Source of the DNA: Snodgrassella sp. CFCC 13594
GTDB taxonomy: Bacteria; Pseudomonadota; Gammaproteobacteria; Burkholderiales; Neisseriaceae
Reading direction: 5' to 3'
Assembly: GCF_001590725.1 (NCBI RefSeq)
Contig: NZ_LQXR01000014.1
Location: 1 to 63,016, forward strand
Length of the DNA stretch: 63,016 bases
Part shown: positions 9,592 through 18,916 of the stretch, piece by piece
Numbering within the stretch: position 1 is the first letter of the stretch
Layout of the letters: every line of letters starts with the position of its first letter
Program-made: the position numbers and the translations under genes
Notes under the pieces: model-generated
What the model saw: the letters and a program-made list of their open reading frames with translations, nothing else
Told to the model about the DNA's origin: nothing
Databases searched by the model: none

Positions 9592-11406
9592 ATGAGCAAA
9601 CAAATCCGCAACATTGCCATTATCGCCCACGTCGACCATGGTAAAACCACCTTAGTGGACCAATTACTGCGCCAATCTGGCACGTTCCGCGCCAATCAAC
9701 ACGTTGATGAACGCGTTATGGACAGCAATGATTTGGAAAAAGAACGTGGCATTACCATTCTGGCGAAAAACACCGCCATTGAATACGAAGGTTACCACAT
9801 CAACATCGTCGATACGCCAGGACACGCCGATTTTGGCGGCGAGGTAGAACGCGTATTGGGCATGGTTGATTGTGTATTGCTGCTGGTAGATGCCCAAGAA
9901 GGCCCCATGCCACAAACCCGCTTTGTCACCAAGAAAGCCTTGGCTCTGGGTTTGAAACCAATTGTGGTGATCAACAAAATTGATAAGCCCAGTGCCCGTC
10001 CAAGCTGGGTGATTGACCAAACTTTTGAACTTTTCGATAAGCTTGGTGCTACCGATGAGCAGTTGGACTTCCCCATTGTTTATGCTTCTGGTTTGTCTGG
10101 TTTTGCCAAGCTCAACGAAGAAGACGAGTCTGAGGACATGCGCCCGCTCTTCGACACCATTTTGAAATACACACCCGAGCCTGCTGGCGATGCAGATAAA
10201 CCCTTACAATTGCAAATCTCTCAGCTGGACTACGACAACTACACCGGTCGCTTGGGTATTGGCCGCATTTTAAATGGCCGCATCAAACCCGGCCAAGTGG
10301 TTGCGGTGATGAATGAAAACGAACAAGTTGGCCAAGGTCGTATCAACCAACTATTGGGTTTCAAAGGCTTGGACCGCGTTCCTTTGGATGAAGCAGAAGC
10401 TGGTGACATCGTAACCATCTCTGGTTTGGATAACATCGGCATCGGCGTTACCATTGCCGATAAAGATGAGCCTCATGGTCTGCCGATGCTGAGTGTGGAT
10501 GAACCCACTTTAACCATGGATTTCATGGTCAACTCCAGCCCTTTGGCCGGCACAGAAGGCAAATTTGTGACGAGCCGCCAAATTCGCGAACGCTTGGAAA
10601 AAGAATTGCTGACCAATGTGGCTTTGCGCGTTGAAGACACGGCAGATGCAGATGTATTCCGCGTATCTGGTCGTGGTGAATTGCATTTAACCATCCTGAT
10701 TGAAAACATGCGCCGGGAAGGCTATGAGTTGGCTGTGGGCAAACCTCGTGTGGTTTATCGTGAAATCGATGGTGAAAAATGCGAACCTTATGAAAATCTG
10801 AGTGTTGACGTAGATGATAATAGCCAAGGCGCAGTCATGGAAGAGTTGGGCCGCCGCCGTGGTGAATTAACCAATATGGAAAGTGATGGCAATGGCCGCA
10901 CTCGCTTGGAATACCGAATTCCTGCCCGTGGCTTGATTGGCTTCCAAGGTGAATTTATGACCATGACTCGCGGTCAAGGCCTGATGAGCCATGTATTCGA
11001 TGCCTATGGCCCCGTTAAGGCTGACATCCCAGGCCGTCGTAATGGCGTTTTGGTATCACAAGAGCAAGGCGATGCTGTGGCTTATGCACTGTGGAATTTG
11101 GAAGACCGAGGCCGTATGTTTGTGAGTCCAGGTGAGAAAATCTACGAAGGCATGGTCATTGGTATCCATAGCCGCGATAACGACTTGGTGGTCAATCCGC
11201 TCAAAGGCAAAAAATTGACCAATGTACGCGCATCCGGTACGGATGAAGCCGTCCGCCTCACGCCACCAATTAATTTATCCTTGGAAGGGGCGGTTGAGTT
11301 TATTGATGATGACGAGTTGGTGGAAATCACGCCCCAATCCTTGCGTATCCGCAAACGCTATCTCACCGAACAAGAACGTCGTAAGCATTTCAAAAAATTG
11401 GATTAA
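9592..11406 (+). CDS. typA: Ribosome-associated translational GTPase TypA/BipA
   Basis: A 604-residue member of the EF-G-like GTPases that acts in 50S assembly and stress adaptation. The G domain shows AHVDHGKTT near residue 11, the RGITI switch, DTPGHADF, and [10 protein letters not shown]. Downstream are the EF-Tu-like domain 2 and the BipA-specific C-terminal part ([19 protein letters not shown]). Start ATG 9592 gives [18 protein letters not shown], the usual N-terminus; the longer in-frame extension is unlikely. Confidence 0.97.
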   Translation: MSKQIRNIAIIAHVDHGKTTLVDQLLRQSGTFRANQHVDERVMDSNDLEKERGITILAKNTAIEYEGYHINIVDTPGHADFGGEVERVLGMVDCVLLLVDAQEGPMPQTRFVTKKALALGLKPIVVINKIDKPSARPSWVIDQTFELFDKLGATDEQLDFPIVYASGLSGFAKLNEEDESEDMRPLFDTILKYTPEPAGDADKPLQLQISQLDYDNYTGRLGIGRILNGRIKPGQVVAVMNENEQVGQGRINQLLGFKGLDRVPLDEAEAGDIVTISGLDNIGIGVTIADKDEPHGLPMLSVDEPTLTMDFMVNSSPLAGTEGKFVTSRQIRERLEKELLTNVALRVEDTADADVFRVSGRGELHLTILIENMRREGYELAVGKPRVVYREIDGEKCEPYENLSVDVDDNSQGAVMEELGRRRGELTNMESDGNGRTRLEYRIPARGLIGFQGEFMTMTRGQGLMSHVFDAYGPVKADIPGRRNGVLVSQEQGDAVAYALWNLEDRGRMFVSPGEKIYEGMVIGIHSRDNDLVVNPLKGKKLTNVRASGTDEAVRLTPPINLSLEGAVEFIDDDELVEITPQSLRIRKRYLTEQERRKHFKKLD

Positions 11407-11423
11407 TACGGTTTTTTCTTTTC

Positions 11424-11448
11424 AGGCAGCCTTAAGGCTGCCTTTTTT
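11424..11448 (+). terminator. DUS-derived terminator after typA
   Basis: Back-to-back inverted DUS cores (11424-11433 and 11434-11443) with no spacer, followed by a run of T. A uptake-sequence pair doubles as an intrinsic terminator 18 bases after typA. Confidence 0.8.
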
Positions 11449-11540
11449 CTGCCTTTTATCAAGAATACAACCATCATGCCTCTTGGCTTTTCCAAAAAAC
11501 ACCCCATGTCTAATTGGCGATTTACCTTAAGGACAACATC

Positions 11541-12029
11541 ATGAGTGCCATTCTCATTACTTTGGCTTTGATTCTGCTGGTTTTGGGCCTCTTGGGTACG
11601 ATTTTACCCGCGTTGCCTGGTTTGCCATTGATGTTTGCGGGCGCATGGTTATTGGCGTATGTGGGTGATTACCAAGTGATGGGTACCACTACCTTGATTG
11701 CATTGGGGCTACTCACCATTATTGGCGTGGCCTTGGATTACATCGCGGGCATGTTGGGTGCAAAATTTTCTGGCGCCAGCAAGCAGGCTTTATGGGGAGC
11801 TTTGATTGGGGCTATTGTCGGGGTATTTTTTGGCTTACCAGGCATCTTATTTGGGCCACTAGCAGGTGCCGCAGCGGGTGAATTTATAGCGCGCAGAGAT
11901 TTGCTAGCAGCAGGCAAAGTTGGCATAGCCACATTCATTGGCTTCATCATTGGTGTCGTGGCCAAAATCGGTTGTGCTTTGGCCATATTACTCACCATCA
12001 TCGTGATGTATATTGCCAGCTTGTTTTAA
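11541..12029 (+). CDS. DUF456 family membrane protein
   Basis: A 162-residue, Gly-rich, very hydrophobic protein with about four to five membrane segments. The PALPGLPLMFAGAWLLAY stretch and the GLPGILFGPLAGAAAGEF segment match DUF456. No biochemical function is established for the family. ATG 11541 follows an AAGGA ribosome site at proper spacing. It lies downstream of the typA terminator and probably has its own promoter. Confidence 0.85.
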   Translation: MSAILITLALILLVLGLLGTILPALPGLPLMFAGAWLLAYVGDYQVMGTTTLIALGLLTIIGVALDYIAGMLGAKFSGASKQALWGALIGAIVGVFFGLPGILFGPLAGAAAGEFIARRDLLAAGKVGIATFIGFIIGVVAKIGCALAILLTIIVMYIASLF

Positions 12030-12151
12030 TTCAACCTAATTGATCTTAAACTGGTCTTCATCAACAATTCAATAGCACTTAAATCTTGGTAGCAATTTAA
12101 AATATCCCATCAAAGTGTCAAATAAACGATTAACTAGCTACGATAAAAAAA

Positions 12152-12634
12152 TCAACTGCAATACCTAATTAAAACTTTTGAAGGTATTTTTTTCTTATAT
12201 GTATAAAATTTTTTAGTAATATTTCTATTTTCATTCCCAATAAATAGTTTATTGACAATTAAATCCATACTTCCATCATTTTCTTGACCATGATCATCTG
12301 CTATAAACTCCTTCAAATCATCATCAATTGAAATTAATCCATTTTGATACCTATATTTAAAATAAGATGTTGAAATTAAATTATTTTTCTTAAATTTAAA
12401 TTTATATTTTTCTTGACCTGTTTCCCCATAAACGCTAAGTATCAGTAAACACCCACCCTTATTCTTCTCTAACTCTATTCCTCCACCCTCCGAACTGATT
12501 TTTTTATCTGTTAAATCAAGTTCAAAAACCTTTTCAAAGGAAAAGTTCGTTTTAGCCGATAAGTTACATCCTATTAACAATATAAAAATCGTCGTAATAA
12601 TTTTTACTTTGGAAATTCGCTTGTTTAATATCAT
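12152..12634 (-). CDS. AT-rich hypothetical exported protein, possibly horizontally acquired
   Basis: A 160-residue product not recognised. It has a Lys-rich N-terminus and a hydrophobic core (KIITTIFILLIGCNLSA), ending in GC, so it is either a lipoprotein (Cys 23) or cleaved after the alanine. The mature part is rich in Lys, Asn, Ile and Asp, with a CLLILSVYG strand. It is markedly more AT-rich than both neighbours and uses A/T-ending codons, unlike typA or nnrD. It sits alone between DUF456 and nnrD on the opposite strand. Orphan small lipoproteins of this look can be immunity proteins, but no toxin gene is present, so that is a guess. Confidence 0.6.
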   Translation of the reverse strand: MILNKRISKVKIITTIFILLIGCNLSAKTNFSFEKVFELDLTDKKISSEGGGIELEKNKGGCLLILSVYGETGQEKYKFKFKKNNLISTSYFKYRYQNGLISIDDDLKEFIADDHGQENDGSMDLIVNKLFIGNENRNITKKFYTYKKKIPSKVLIRYCS

Positions 12635-12839
12635 CTTTCACCTTTATATATATGTTACTTTTCTTGTATGGATGGTACTGCCCCACGCCATCTGAGGATA
12701 AGATTGACTTCGGCTGTTGACTTCATTTAGATCAATGGATATGTTGTGGCACAGTGAGAAATTAATTTGCGCAATATCTTGAGGATGAAACAAGGTATAG
12801 CATGCAATTACGCAGCCACATATCTTTTAAACCAAGGCT

Positions 12840-13742
12840 ATGGTTATGAATCAGCTCTTTTTGCACATTGATGCCGACCAGTTAACACAGTGGCGACGCC
12901 ATGCACGCAATCACTATTCGGCGCTGTGCCAACCGCGACCGGAAGAAAGCAACAAAGGCAGTTTTGGTACTTTGGGCATCATTGGTGGGGCACCCGGTAT
13001 GAGTGGTTCCATCATGCTTGCAGGCAGTGCTGCTTTGAAAAGTGGCTGTGGCAAAGTGTGGCTCGGATTTCATCAAGATGGTTTGCCACTCCCCGTATTA
13101 TCGGAGCAGCCTGAAATCATGCTTGCCACCGATGCTCAATTACGCCAGCGCACAGACGTCACCACATGGGTTATTGGTTGCGGTCTTGGTACCAGCGATG
13201 GTGCACAAGCTCGCTTACGCGAGGTATTAGGCAACACCACAGTGCCTTTGCTATTGGATGCCGATGCTTTGAATCTGGTGGCCAAACAGGATGATTTACT
13301 ACCGGATTCATCCTCATCTTGCTCGACATCCTTAGTCATGACACCGCATCCGGCTGAGGCGGCGCGTCTACTGCACAACCACACGGCCGATGTTCAAGCC
13401 AACCGCCACCGTGCTGTTTTGCAACTGGCCAAACGCTACGGTGCTTGGGTTGTTCTCAAAGGGCATCACAGTTTGATCGCGTCTCCCGATGGCCAAGTCG
13501 AACAAAACCCTTCTGGCAATGCTGGCTTGGCTACCGCAGGCAGTGGTGATGTACTTTCAGGCATCATTGGTAGCTTATTGGCACAACACATCCCCACTCA
13601 TCAAGCAGTGGCTGGGGGCGTGTGGTTGCATGGCCTAGCTGCTGAAATTCTTGCCACCAATGGCATTGGTCCAATTGGCTTGTGCGCTGGAGAAATTGTG
13701 GATGCCGTGCGTTGGTTACGCAACATGCTGACCGACACATAA
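12840..13742 (+). CDS. nnrD: ADP-dependent NAD(P)H-hydrate dehydratase
   Basis: Repairs damaged NADH and NADPH hydrates in the cytoplasm. The 300-residue ribokinase-fold protein contains SFGTLGIIGGAPGMSGS near residue 41, LLLDADALNL, MTPHPAEAARLL and the C-terminal active-site loop GLATAGSGDVLSGIIG. It consists only of the dehydratase domain; the NnrE epimerase half found in E. coli YjeF is absent and no separate nnrE is nearby. In-frame ATGs at 12840 and 12846 are both possible starts. Confidence 0.92.
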   Translation: MVMNQLFLHIDADQLTQWRRHARNHYSALCQPRPEESNKGSFGTLGIIGGAPGMSGSIMLAGSAALKSGCGKVWLGFHQDGLPLPVLSEQPEIMLATDAQLRQRTDVTTWVIGCGLGTSDGAQARLREVLGNTTVPLLLDADALNLVAKQDDLLPDSSSSCSTSLVMTPHPAEAARLLHNHTADVQANRHRAVLQLAKRYGAWVVLKGHHSLIASPDGQVEQNPSGNAGLATAGSGDVLSGIIGSLLAQHIPTHQAVAGGVWLHGLAAEILATNGIGPIGLCAGEIVDAVRWLRNMLTDT

Positions 13743-13842
13743 TTAGCTGCCATAAAAACTGCACTCTATAAATTGGGTTAGAACTTCAACCTTAAGATGC
13801 AGTTTCCTGTGCCGGTAACCCCATGGATGATGCCTTTAATAT

Positions 13843-14262
13843 TCAGGCAACCACTTCCACGCATTCAAAACTATGGCTTACTTGCGTGGCCTTACTCAGC
13901 ATAATCGACGCTGAGCAATACTTTTCTGCAGACAGCTGTACGGCTTTGGCCACCGCGTGTTCATCCAATTGATGACCTAAGACTTTAAAATGTAAATGAA
14001 TAGCAGTAAAAACCTTAGGAATCGCATCAGCACGAGTCCCTTCAACAGTACAAATACAATCGCGTACATCTTGGCGCTGTTTTTTGGCAATACTCACCAC
14101 ATCAATACTGGAACACCCCGCGGCACCCAACAACAACATCGCCATCGGGCTGATCCCGCGTTTTCCTTCTTCGGGAGATGCTCCGTCCATCACCACGCTG
14201 TGCCCCTGCTCGGTGCTACCCACAAAACACAAACCATCCACCCACTGCGCTTGCACTTTCAT
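13843..14262 (-). CDS. OsmC family peroxiredoxin-like protein
   Basis: A 139-residue OsmC/Ohr-type protein, thiol-dependent peroxide detoxification. It has the two family cysteines: LLGAAGCSSIDVVSI near residue 50 and AEKYCSASIML near 114. The N-terminal MKVQAQWVDG strand is typical. Start ATG 14262 is preceded by AAGGGAAAT. The stop codon lies inside a one-mismatch DUS copy at 13842-13853. Substrate specificity (organic hydroperoxide or other) cannot be read from sequence. Confidence 0.88.
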   Translation of the reverse strand: MKVQAQWVDGLCFVGSTEQGHSVVMDGASPEEGKRGISPMAMLLLGAAGCSSIDVVSIAKKQRQDVRDCICTVEGTRADAIPKVFTAIHLHFKVLGHQLDEHAVAKAVQLSAEKYCSASIMLSKATQVSHSFECVEVVA

Positions 14263-14311
14263 ATTTCCCTTTCTTGCTGCCATTCAGGTTAGCTAAAAAA
14301 ATGGCACTATT

Positions 14312-14796
14312 TTACGCTGCAATGGGATCAGTAAATACCAGTATCCCATCTTCATCACTGTATGCATAACTACCAGGCAAAAACGTCACACCTCCGAAAG
14401 TGACCGCCACATCCACTTCTCCCTCACTGTTTTTAGCACTTTTTCTGGGATTGGTCCCCAATGCCTTAACACCAAAGTCCATGGCATTTACTGCACTGCT
14501 GTCTCGAATCACACCATATACAATGGCGCCAGCCATCCATTTTGCCGTCCCGCTTCAGCAATCATATCGCCAATCAAAGCACTGGCCAGCGAGCCACCCC
14601 CATCCACAACCAGTATTTCGCCTGGCGACGGCGTATTTAGCAGAGTTTTGATCAGGCCATTGTCACGAAAACAACGCACAGTACGCACACGACCACAAAA
14701 GCGTTGGCGTAAGCCAAAGCATCGAAATTGAATCTCACAAGACGGTGTACCTGGGGCAATATCAATCAAATCGGCGGTGGCAAAATGCGCATCCAT
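14312..14796 (-). CDS. rraA: RraA family protein (RNase E regulator type), frame broken by one missing base
   Basis: RraA-type proteins bind RNase E and inhibit mRNA decay; some relatives are aldolases. The N-terminal frame carries [16 protein letters not shown], the [13 protein letters not shown] loop and [11 protein letters not shown]. The C-terminal frame carries [12 protein letters not shown] and GTNPRKSAK. The frames join at about 14534, where TGGGCTGGC has lost one G. Restored length is 161 residues, that of E. coli RraA. ATG 14796 follows an AGAGGA site; the stop is at 14312. Confidence 0.9.
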
Positions 14797-14885
14797 AATC
14801 CTCTCCTGCATTGATTAAAGGCTTGTTTTATCAAAACTGTAACTAACTTCAGATCACCCCATATTGGGCATCAACCACCACAATG

Positions 14886-15293
14886 TCAATGTACATCTAT
14901 TATTTGCCACACACACATCCCTGCCACCATGGCCAATACAAATATCACCGCTTGCCACTGACCAGCCCCCAGTAATACTAAAGCTGGTCCTGGGCAAACG
15001 CCCGTCATGCCCCAACCCATGCCGAAAAGAACACTACCCCCCACTAACCACCGATCTATTCCCTTAGCAACAGGGGCATGAAAATGGCGACTCCCCCACG
15101 GCTGGTGCCAACGATTACCCCACTGAAAACCCACCAAGCTAACCATGACGGCACCGCCAAGCACCAAAGCCAAGGTTGGATTCCAATGACCAAATACATC
15201 CAAAAAACCTTGTACTTTATTAGGGTCCGTCATCCCAGAAATCCATAACCCCAGGCCAAATAACGCACCCAAAAATAGCATCCCAATCCGCAT
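14886..15293 (-). CDS. YeeE/YedE family membrane protein (second half of a pair)
   Basis: About 135 residues with four hydrophobic segments. Motifs GLGLWISGMTDPNKVQGFLD and GMGWGMTGVCPGPAL are those of the sulfur-transport YeeE/YedE (DUF395) family; the conserved Cys in GVCPGP is thought to handle sulfur. The ATG at 15293 overlaps the upstream stop by one base (TGATG), indicating coupling. Together with the next gene it makes up a full two-subunit transporter like PmpA/PmpB. Likely cargo is thiosulfate or another reduced sulfur compound. Confidence 0.87.
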   Translation of the reverse strand: MRIGMLFLGALFGLGLWISGMTDPNKVQGFLDVFGHWNPTLALVLGGAVMVSLVGFQWGNRWHQPWGSRHFHAPVAKGIDRWLVGGSVLFGMGWGMTGVCPGPALVLLGAGQWQAVIFVLAMVAGMCVWQIIDVH

Positions 15294-15715
15294 CACTGGC
15301 CCCCCAACATCAAACGCAACAATGTCACTGTGGTCATTCCGCTGGAAACAAAAATAAGCACAGCCACCAGCGAACGCTTAGACAATCGCCCCAAGCCACA
15401 AACACCATGACCACTGGTACAGCCACCGGCCATGCGTGTCCCCAACCCCACCAAAAAGCCACCTACCAGCAATCCGGGCCAACCCAGCATAGTGGGGCCA
15501 ACGGCCAACCCCAATATCCATTGACACAACCAACCCGACACCACAATCCCTGCCACAAACCACCGGCGCCAATGATAGGTTCCGTCCCTTGGCTGCCACA
15601 AACCAGCAACCATGCCACTGACGCCGAGAATACGTCCATACCCCAACCACATTAGAACCACTGAGGTACCGATCATCATGCCACCACCCCAAGCCCAAAG
15701 CCAATCTGACTGCAT
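15293..15715 (-). CDS. YeeE/YedE family membrane protein (first half of a pair)
   Basis: A 140-residue membrane protein with the DUF395 signature GGFLVGLGTRMAGGCTSGHG and a following CGLGRLSKRS. The Cys in GGCTSGHG is the family's key residue. It is the first gene of a two-gene unit and ends in a TGATG overlap with the second. A palindrome just upstream may be its operator. A possible role is import of sulfane-type sulfur, by analogy with the family. Confidence 0.87.
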   Translation of the reverse strand: MQSDWLWAWGGGMMIGTSVVLMWLGYGRILGVSGMVAGLWQPRDGTYHWRRWFVAGIVVSGWLCQWILGLAVGPTMLGWPGLLVGGFLVGLGTRMAGGCTSGHGVCGLGRLSKRSLVAVLIFVSSGMTTVTLLRLMLGGQ

Positions 15716-15730
15716 TAGTCTCTCCTAATA

Positions 15731-15744
15731 TCACAATATCGTGA
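15731..15744. promoter_or_regulatory. Palindromic element upstream of the YeeE/YedE pair
   Basis: TCAC-AATATC-GTGA, with partial symmetry continuing outwards in A/T, 16 bases upstream of the start codon. The position suits a repressor operator. Sulfur-sensing ArsR-type repressors often control such pairs, but none is encoded here. Confidence 0.35.
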
Positions 15745-15816
15745 ATATAGGACAAAATCAATCAGAATACAACATGCTCCTAAATACATCACCGTAACAG
15801 AATTGTGTGGGTTTCA

Positions 15817-16272
15817 TCAGCGCCAGACCAATAAAGACAAAATGCCTGCCGCAATTAAGGGCCCCACGGGCACCCCTTTGAAAAACGCCACACCCAATAT
15901 GGTACCCACCAGTAAACCGGGAACCACCGTTGGCTCTGTACTCATCAAATGCACACCGCGTCCACCCAGCCAGGCCACAGCCAAACCCACCAGCAATGCT
16001 GCGATCGTTTTCCAGCTCGCCAGCAGCAGGCCAATTTCCTCGGGTTTAATTTTTCCAGTAATCAAAGGGGCTAATACTCCGATGGTCAGCACCACAATCC
16101 CGACATGTAGGCCATAACGCGCTAACAGCGGCGCATATTTAATTAACGCCGTTTGTTGCACCAGCAGCAGCACTAAAGAGGCAATGGTAATTGAAGGATT
16201 GTGTCCGACAATGCCTAGAAAAACAAACACCAGCAGCAACAAAGCACTGGCATTGGTGGTTAGAAACGACAT
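15817..16272 (-). CDS. DUF441 family membrane protein
   Basis: A 151-residue protein with about four helices, matching DUF441 (YeaL type). Features are [20 protein letters not shown] near residue 20, [11 protein letters not shown] and a C-terminal [21 protein letters not shown]. Function unknown. ATG 16272 is chosen over the preceding TTG codon; AAGG lies upstream. Confidence 0.88.
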   Translation of the reverse strand: MSFLTTNASALLLLVFVFLGIVGHNPSITIASLVLLLVQQTALIKYAPLLARYGLHVGIVVLTIGVLAPLITGKIKPEEIGLLLASWKTIAALLVGLAVAWLGGRGVHLMSTEPTVVPGLLVGTILGVAFFKGVPVGPLIAAGILSLLVWR

Positions 16273-16606
16273 CAACGTACCTTATGAAAATAAGTAAGGG
16301 TCTTTACGCATTAACCCTTTGGTATAAATAAAGATAAACAGGTTTATTTGCTGCAAACAGGCATAACGATATCTTAAGATATTACACACCAGTAAAAGAC
16401 TTATGTATTTTGTTTTTGTACAGTATTTCAGCATTCCTTCAAACCAAAGCAGCCATCATGACGAATGAATATAAGCAACAATAGCAAACCGGTATGACGC
16501 ATGCCTCACCAACGACGCTTTAACAGCCATGCTCTTTATAAGGAGCGAGGCTTACTTCAAAAAATGTTTAAAAATTAATCTTTTATAGAAAAATAAAATG
16601 CCAATA
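16273..16606. other. Intergenic, no gene seen
   Basis: A 330-base AT-rich gap. I see no ORF of merit, no RNA gene and no convincing repeat; it probably holds the promoter of the DUF441 gene. Confidence 0.6.
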
Positions 16607-16636
16607 AAGGCTGCCTGAAACATTCAGGCAGCCTTA
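16607..16636. terminator. DUS-pair hairpin after sanA
   Basis: Inverted 13-bp arms made of two uptake sequences (16607-16619 and 16623-16636 roughly), just beyond the sanA stop on the minus strand. The trailing minus-strand sequence begins TTTATTGGC. Confidence 0.7.
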
Positions 16637-16655
16637 GATTATCGCAAAAAGGCCA

Positions 16656-17339
16656 CTATTGCGGATGCGCATCCTGAGTGACAAATTTTGGCTGGGGGGC
16701 AATCAAAGGAATCTGCATCAAGCTCGATTGTGCTCGTACATGAGTCAGCATATCCCAGCACAAACGCAATCGCGCCGCCCGCTCCCGCAATTGAATCCGT
16801 CGCCCAGTTGTTCCACGCCAACCAATGGCTTCCGCATCATAGGCTACTGCATGTATATGAGCAAACCGCGCCAATGCCAATGCCCGCTGATTATGAAAAG
16901 GCTGCGACACCACGCACACACGATGATGGCAAGTCGACCATTGTGCTTGTGCCGCCGCATAGCGGTAAATGCTGTCGAGCGTGCGCAGTCCTGCTGGGTC
17001 TTGCCAAATCACGTCACCAGGTACGCCCAAATCCATCAAATCCGCGCGCATCGCTGCCGTTTCACTGGGCATGCTCTTCAATCCATCGCCAGACACCACC
17101 ACAAATCCTACTTTACCGGCCTTCCATACTGACCAAGCAGCATCAATCCTATGTTGGTAATAGCGATTGATGTCTCCATTAACGGTATATTTAGCAGTTC
17201 CCAACAGCAACAGGCCATCACAAGACGGCAAATTTTCGGTTTTTTGAAACGTGTGTTTCCGAGCCTGCCACACTACCCATGCATCCCAGCCCAAAACCAG
17301 TACGATCACAATTGCCACCGCCATACTTAACCACATCAT
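16656..17339 (-). CDS. sanA: SanA/YdcF family (DUF218) envelope protein
   Basis: A 227-residue protein with one N-terminal membrane anchor and a DUF218 domain. Family motifs LLLLGTAKYTVNGDINRYY near residue 44, VVVSGDG, an AMRADLMDLGVP stretch and AGLRTLDSIYRY are clear. SanA is linked to vancomycin exclusion and envelope integrity at high temperature in enteric bacteria; its reaction is not established. Two adjacent ATGs (17339, 17336) could serve as start. Confidence 0.87.
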   Translation of the reverse strand: MMWLSMAVAIVIVLVLGWDAWVVWQARKHTFQKTENLPSCDGLLLLGTAKYTVNGDINRYYQHRIDAAWSVWKAGKVGFVVVSGDGLKSMPSETAAMRADLMDLGVPGDVIWQDPAGLRTLDSIYRYAAAQAQWSTCHHRVCVVSQPFHNQRALALARFAHIHAVAYDAEAIGWRGTTGRRIQLRERAARLRLCWDMLTHVRAQSSLMQIPLIAPQPKFVTQDAHPQ

Positions 17340-17512
17340 AGCCCAGAAACCTTTCCTGGAAACAGCATTTCGCCTGGCCCTATTTGCTTGCTAAAGAAGT
17401 ACTCTGGGGGTCCGTTCCGACACCCTATTCAAACACAGACGCCTTCACGCCATCGCCAGCAAGTCATCACAGCTGCCAGTGACATTCAGGCAACCGTGAT
17501 GACGATAAACCA

Positions 17513-18916
17513 TTAAGGCTCTTCAACACTAATATTATCGTGGTCGCGTGCCAAATCTTGCAATGCTTGTAGCGCAGATCCACCGGATGCGTTCGATACT
17601 ACCGGCGGTTGAACTGTAGCGCTGGCATCTGCATGTTGATCGCCTTCTGTAGCAGAATCATTATCAAACACCAGTGCGCTCAAATCTTGTGTATTGGCGG
17701 CAGTACTGTGCAACAAAAATTTGGGTTTGCTGTAATCGAGCGTCATCCATACAACCAAATCCATATTTTTTTGGAAGCCAAACAAATCCCACAACCGCGC
17801 CATTGACATACGCTGCTTAATCGCTACGATGCGACCACGCCTATCTTGATATATGTCCACGTGTTCCGTTAATTGCATGGGTTTGGTTTTTTCAACCTGA
17901 TCGGTATTTCTCATCACCACATCCGGCAATGTCATCAGTCGCTCCAATTGGCTGATAACTTCTAATGCATCCTTGTATTTTTTCTGTTGCACAGGCGCAG
18001 ATTGGTTCTGTTGCTCAGCGACTTTAAGTTGGTCTGACAAACTCTTCAGCATGGCTGCGGCCATTTTTTGGTTGTCGTCATCGGTAAGCAGCATGCCCAC
18101 TCGAGAATGCGCACCTGCGCGACGCCCATCTTCGTCCATGGGCAGCCGCTGATAGCGTTGAGGGTCCAAGCTGGCATAGCCATCATCAACGGCTTTAGGC
18201 AACGCTGCCCATAATTCTTTCATGGGCAAGTCGCGACGTATGTGCTCAGGCAAGGTCACTTTGACATAACGGTCACCCAACACCGTGCCTTTACCCAAGC
18301 CAAGTAAATCCCAATAAGGTGCGATCGCGCCTGGATCCACCACCATAGTGGCTTTTTTGATGTCTAGCTGCATAGGTAGCCGCACCAATGACAAGGCATT
18401 CCGAGTTTCATAGCGCAACTCAGGGATGACTTCAATCTGGCCACCAGGTAAGTCCACCGCACCACTAAATGGCGCCGATACCGCGCTGGCAAAGAAGCGC
18501 TGCCAACGTAGTTTCGCTGGACTAGATGCATCTTCTTCTGGCGGCTCATCGACATCATCCTCAGTGGCATTTGCCATCGATATGGTTGATTGGTGCATAG
18601 TGGACGATTCAGATACAGATACAGATTCATAGGACACCACAGCAGCATCAGAAATAGCGGCCTCATGGGCACCCTGCTTTACTTCATCTACTGCGGATGC
18701 CTGCTTCGCCGCAACCTGCCCATCAGATGCCTGCAAGGCACCGTCTAATATTTGCAAGCGGTATTGGCCACTAAAATTATATTGGTTGTCTTGCAGCAGA
18801 TTACGTTGCATACCATAGCGCACCAATTCATCTGGACGTTTCTGATCCAATTGCGCACAACCGCCCAACACCAAGGCCGCGCAAGCCCCAACACTCAATG
18901 GCAACACTAATTTCAT
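17513..18916 (-). CDS. Large lipoprotein of unknown function
   Basis: A 467-residue lipoprotein, lipobox LGGC with Cys near residue 20, preceded by a good ribosome site (AGGGAG). I do not recognise a family. Residues about 65-135 form a low-complexity Ser/Ala/Asp/Glu-rich insertion with very little predicted structure, and a second disordered tail runs from about 430. Between them lie ordered stretches, such as ATMVVDPGAIAPYWDLLGLG and a YVKVTLPEHIRR segment. Two short passages (VVMRNTDQVEK and a DIYQDRRGRIVAIKQRM strand) look like a beta-rich domain. A surface or periplasmic envelope role is inferred only from the lipobox. Confidence 0.8.
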   Translation of the reverse strand: MKLVLPLSVGACAALVLGGCAQLDQKRPDELVRYGMQRNLLQDNQYNFSGQYRLQILDGALQASDGQVAAKQASAVDEVKQGAHEAAISDAAVVSYESVSVSESSTMHQSTISMANATEDDVDEPPEEDASSPAKLRWQRFFASAVSAPFSGAVDLPGGQIEVIPELRYETRNALSLVRLPMQLDIKKATMVVDPGAIAPYWDLLGLGKGTVLGDRYVKVTLPEHIRRDLPMKELWAALPKAVDDGYASLDPQRYQRLPMDEDGRRAGAHSRVGMLLTDDDNQKMAAAMLKSLSDQLKVAEQQNQSAPVQQKKYKDALEVISQLERLMTLPDVVMRNTDQVEKTKPMQLTEHVDIYQDRRGRIVAIKQRMSMARLWDLFGFQKNMDLVVWMTLDYSKPKFLLHSTAANTQDLSALVFDNDSATEGDQHADASATVQPPVVSNASGGSALQALQDLARDHDNISVEEP

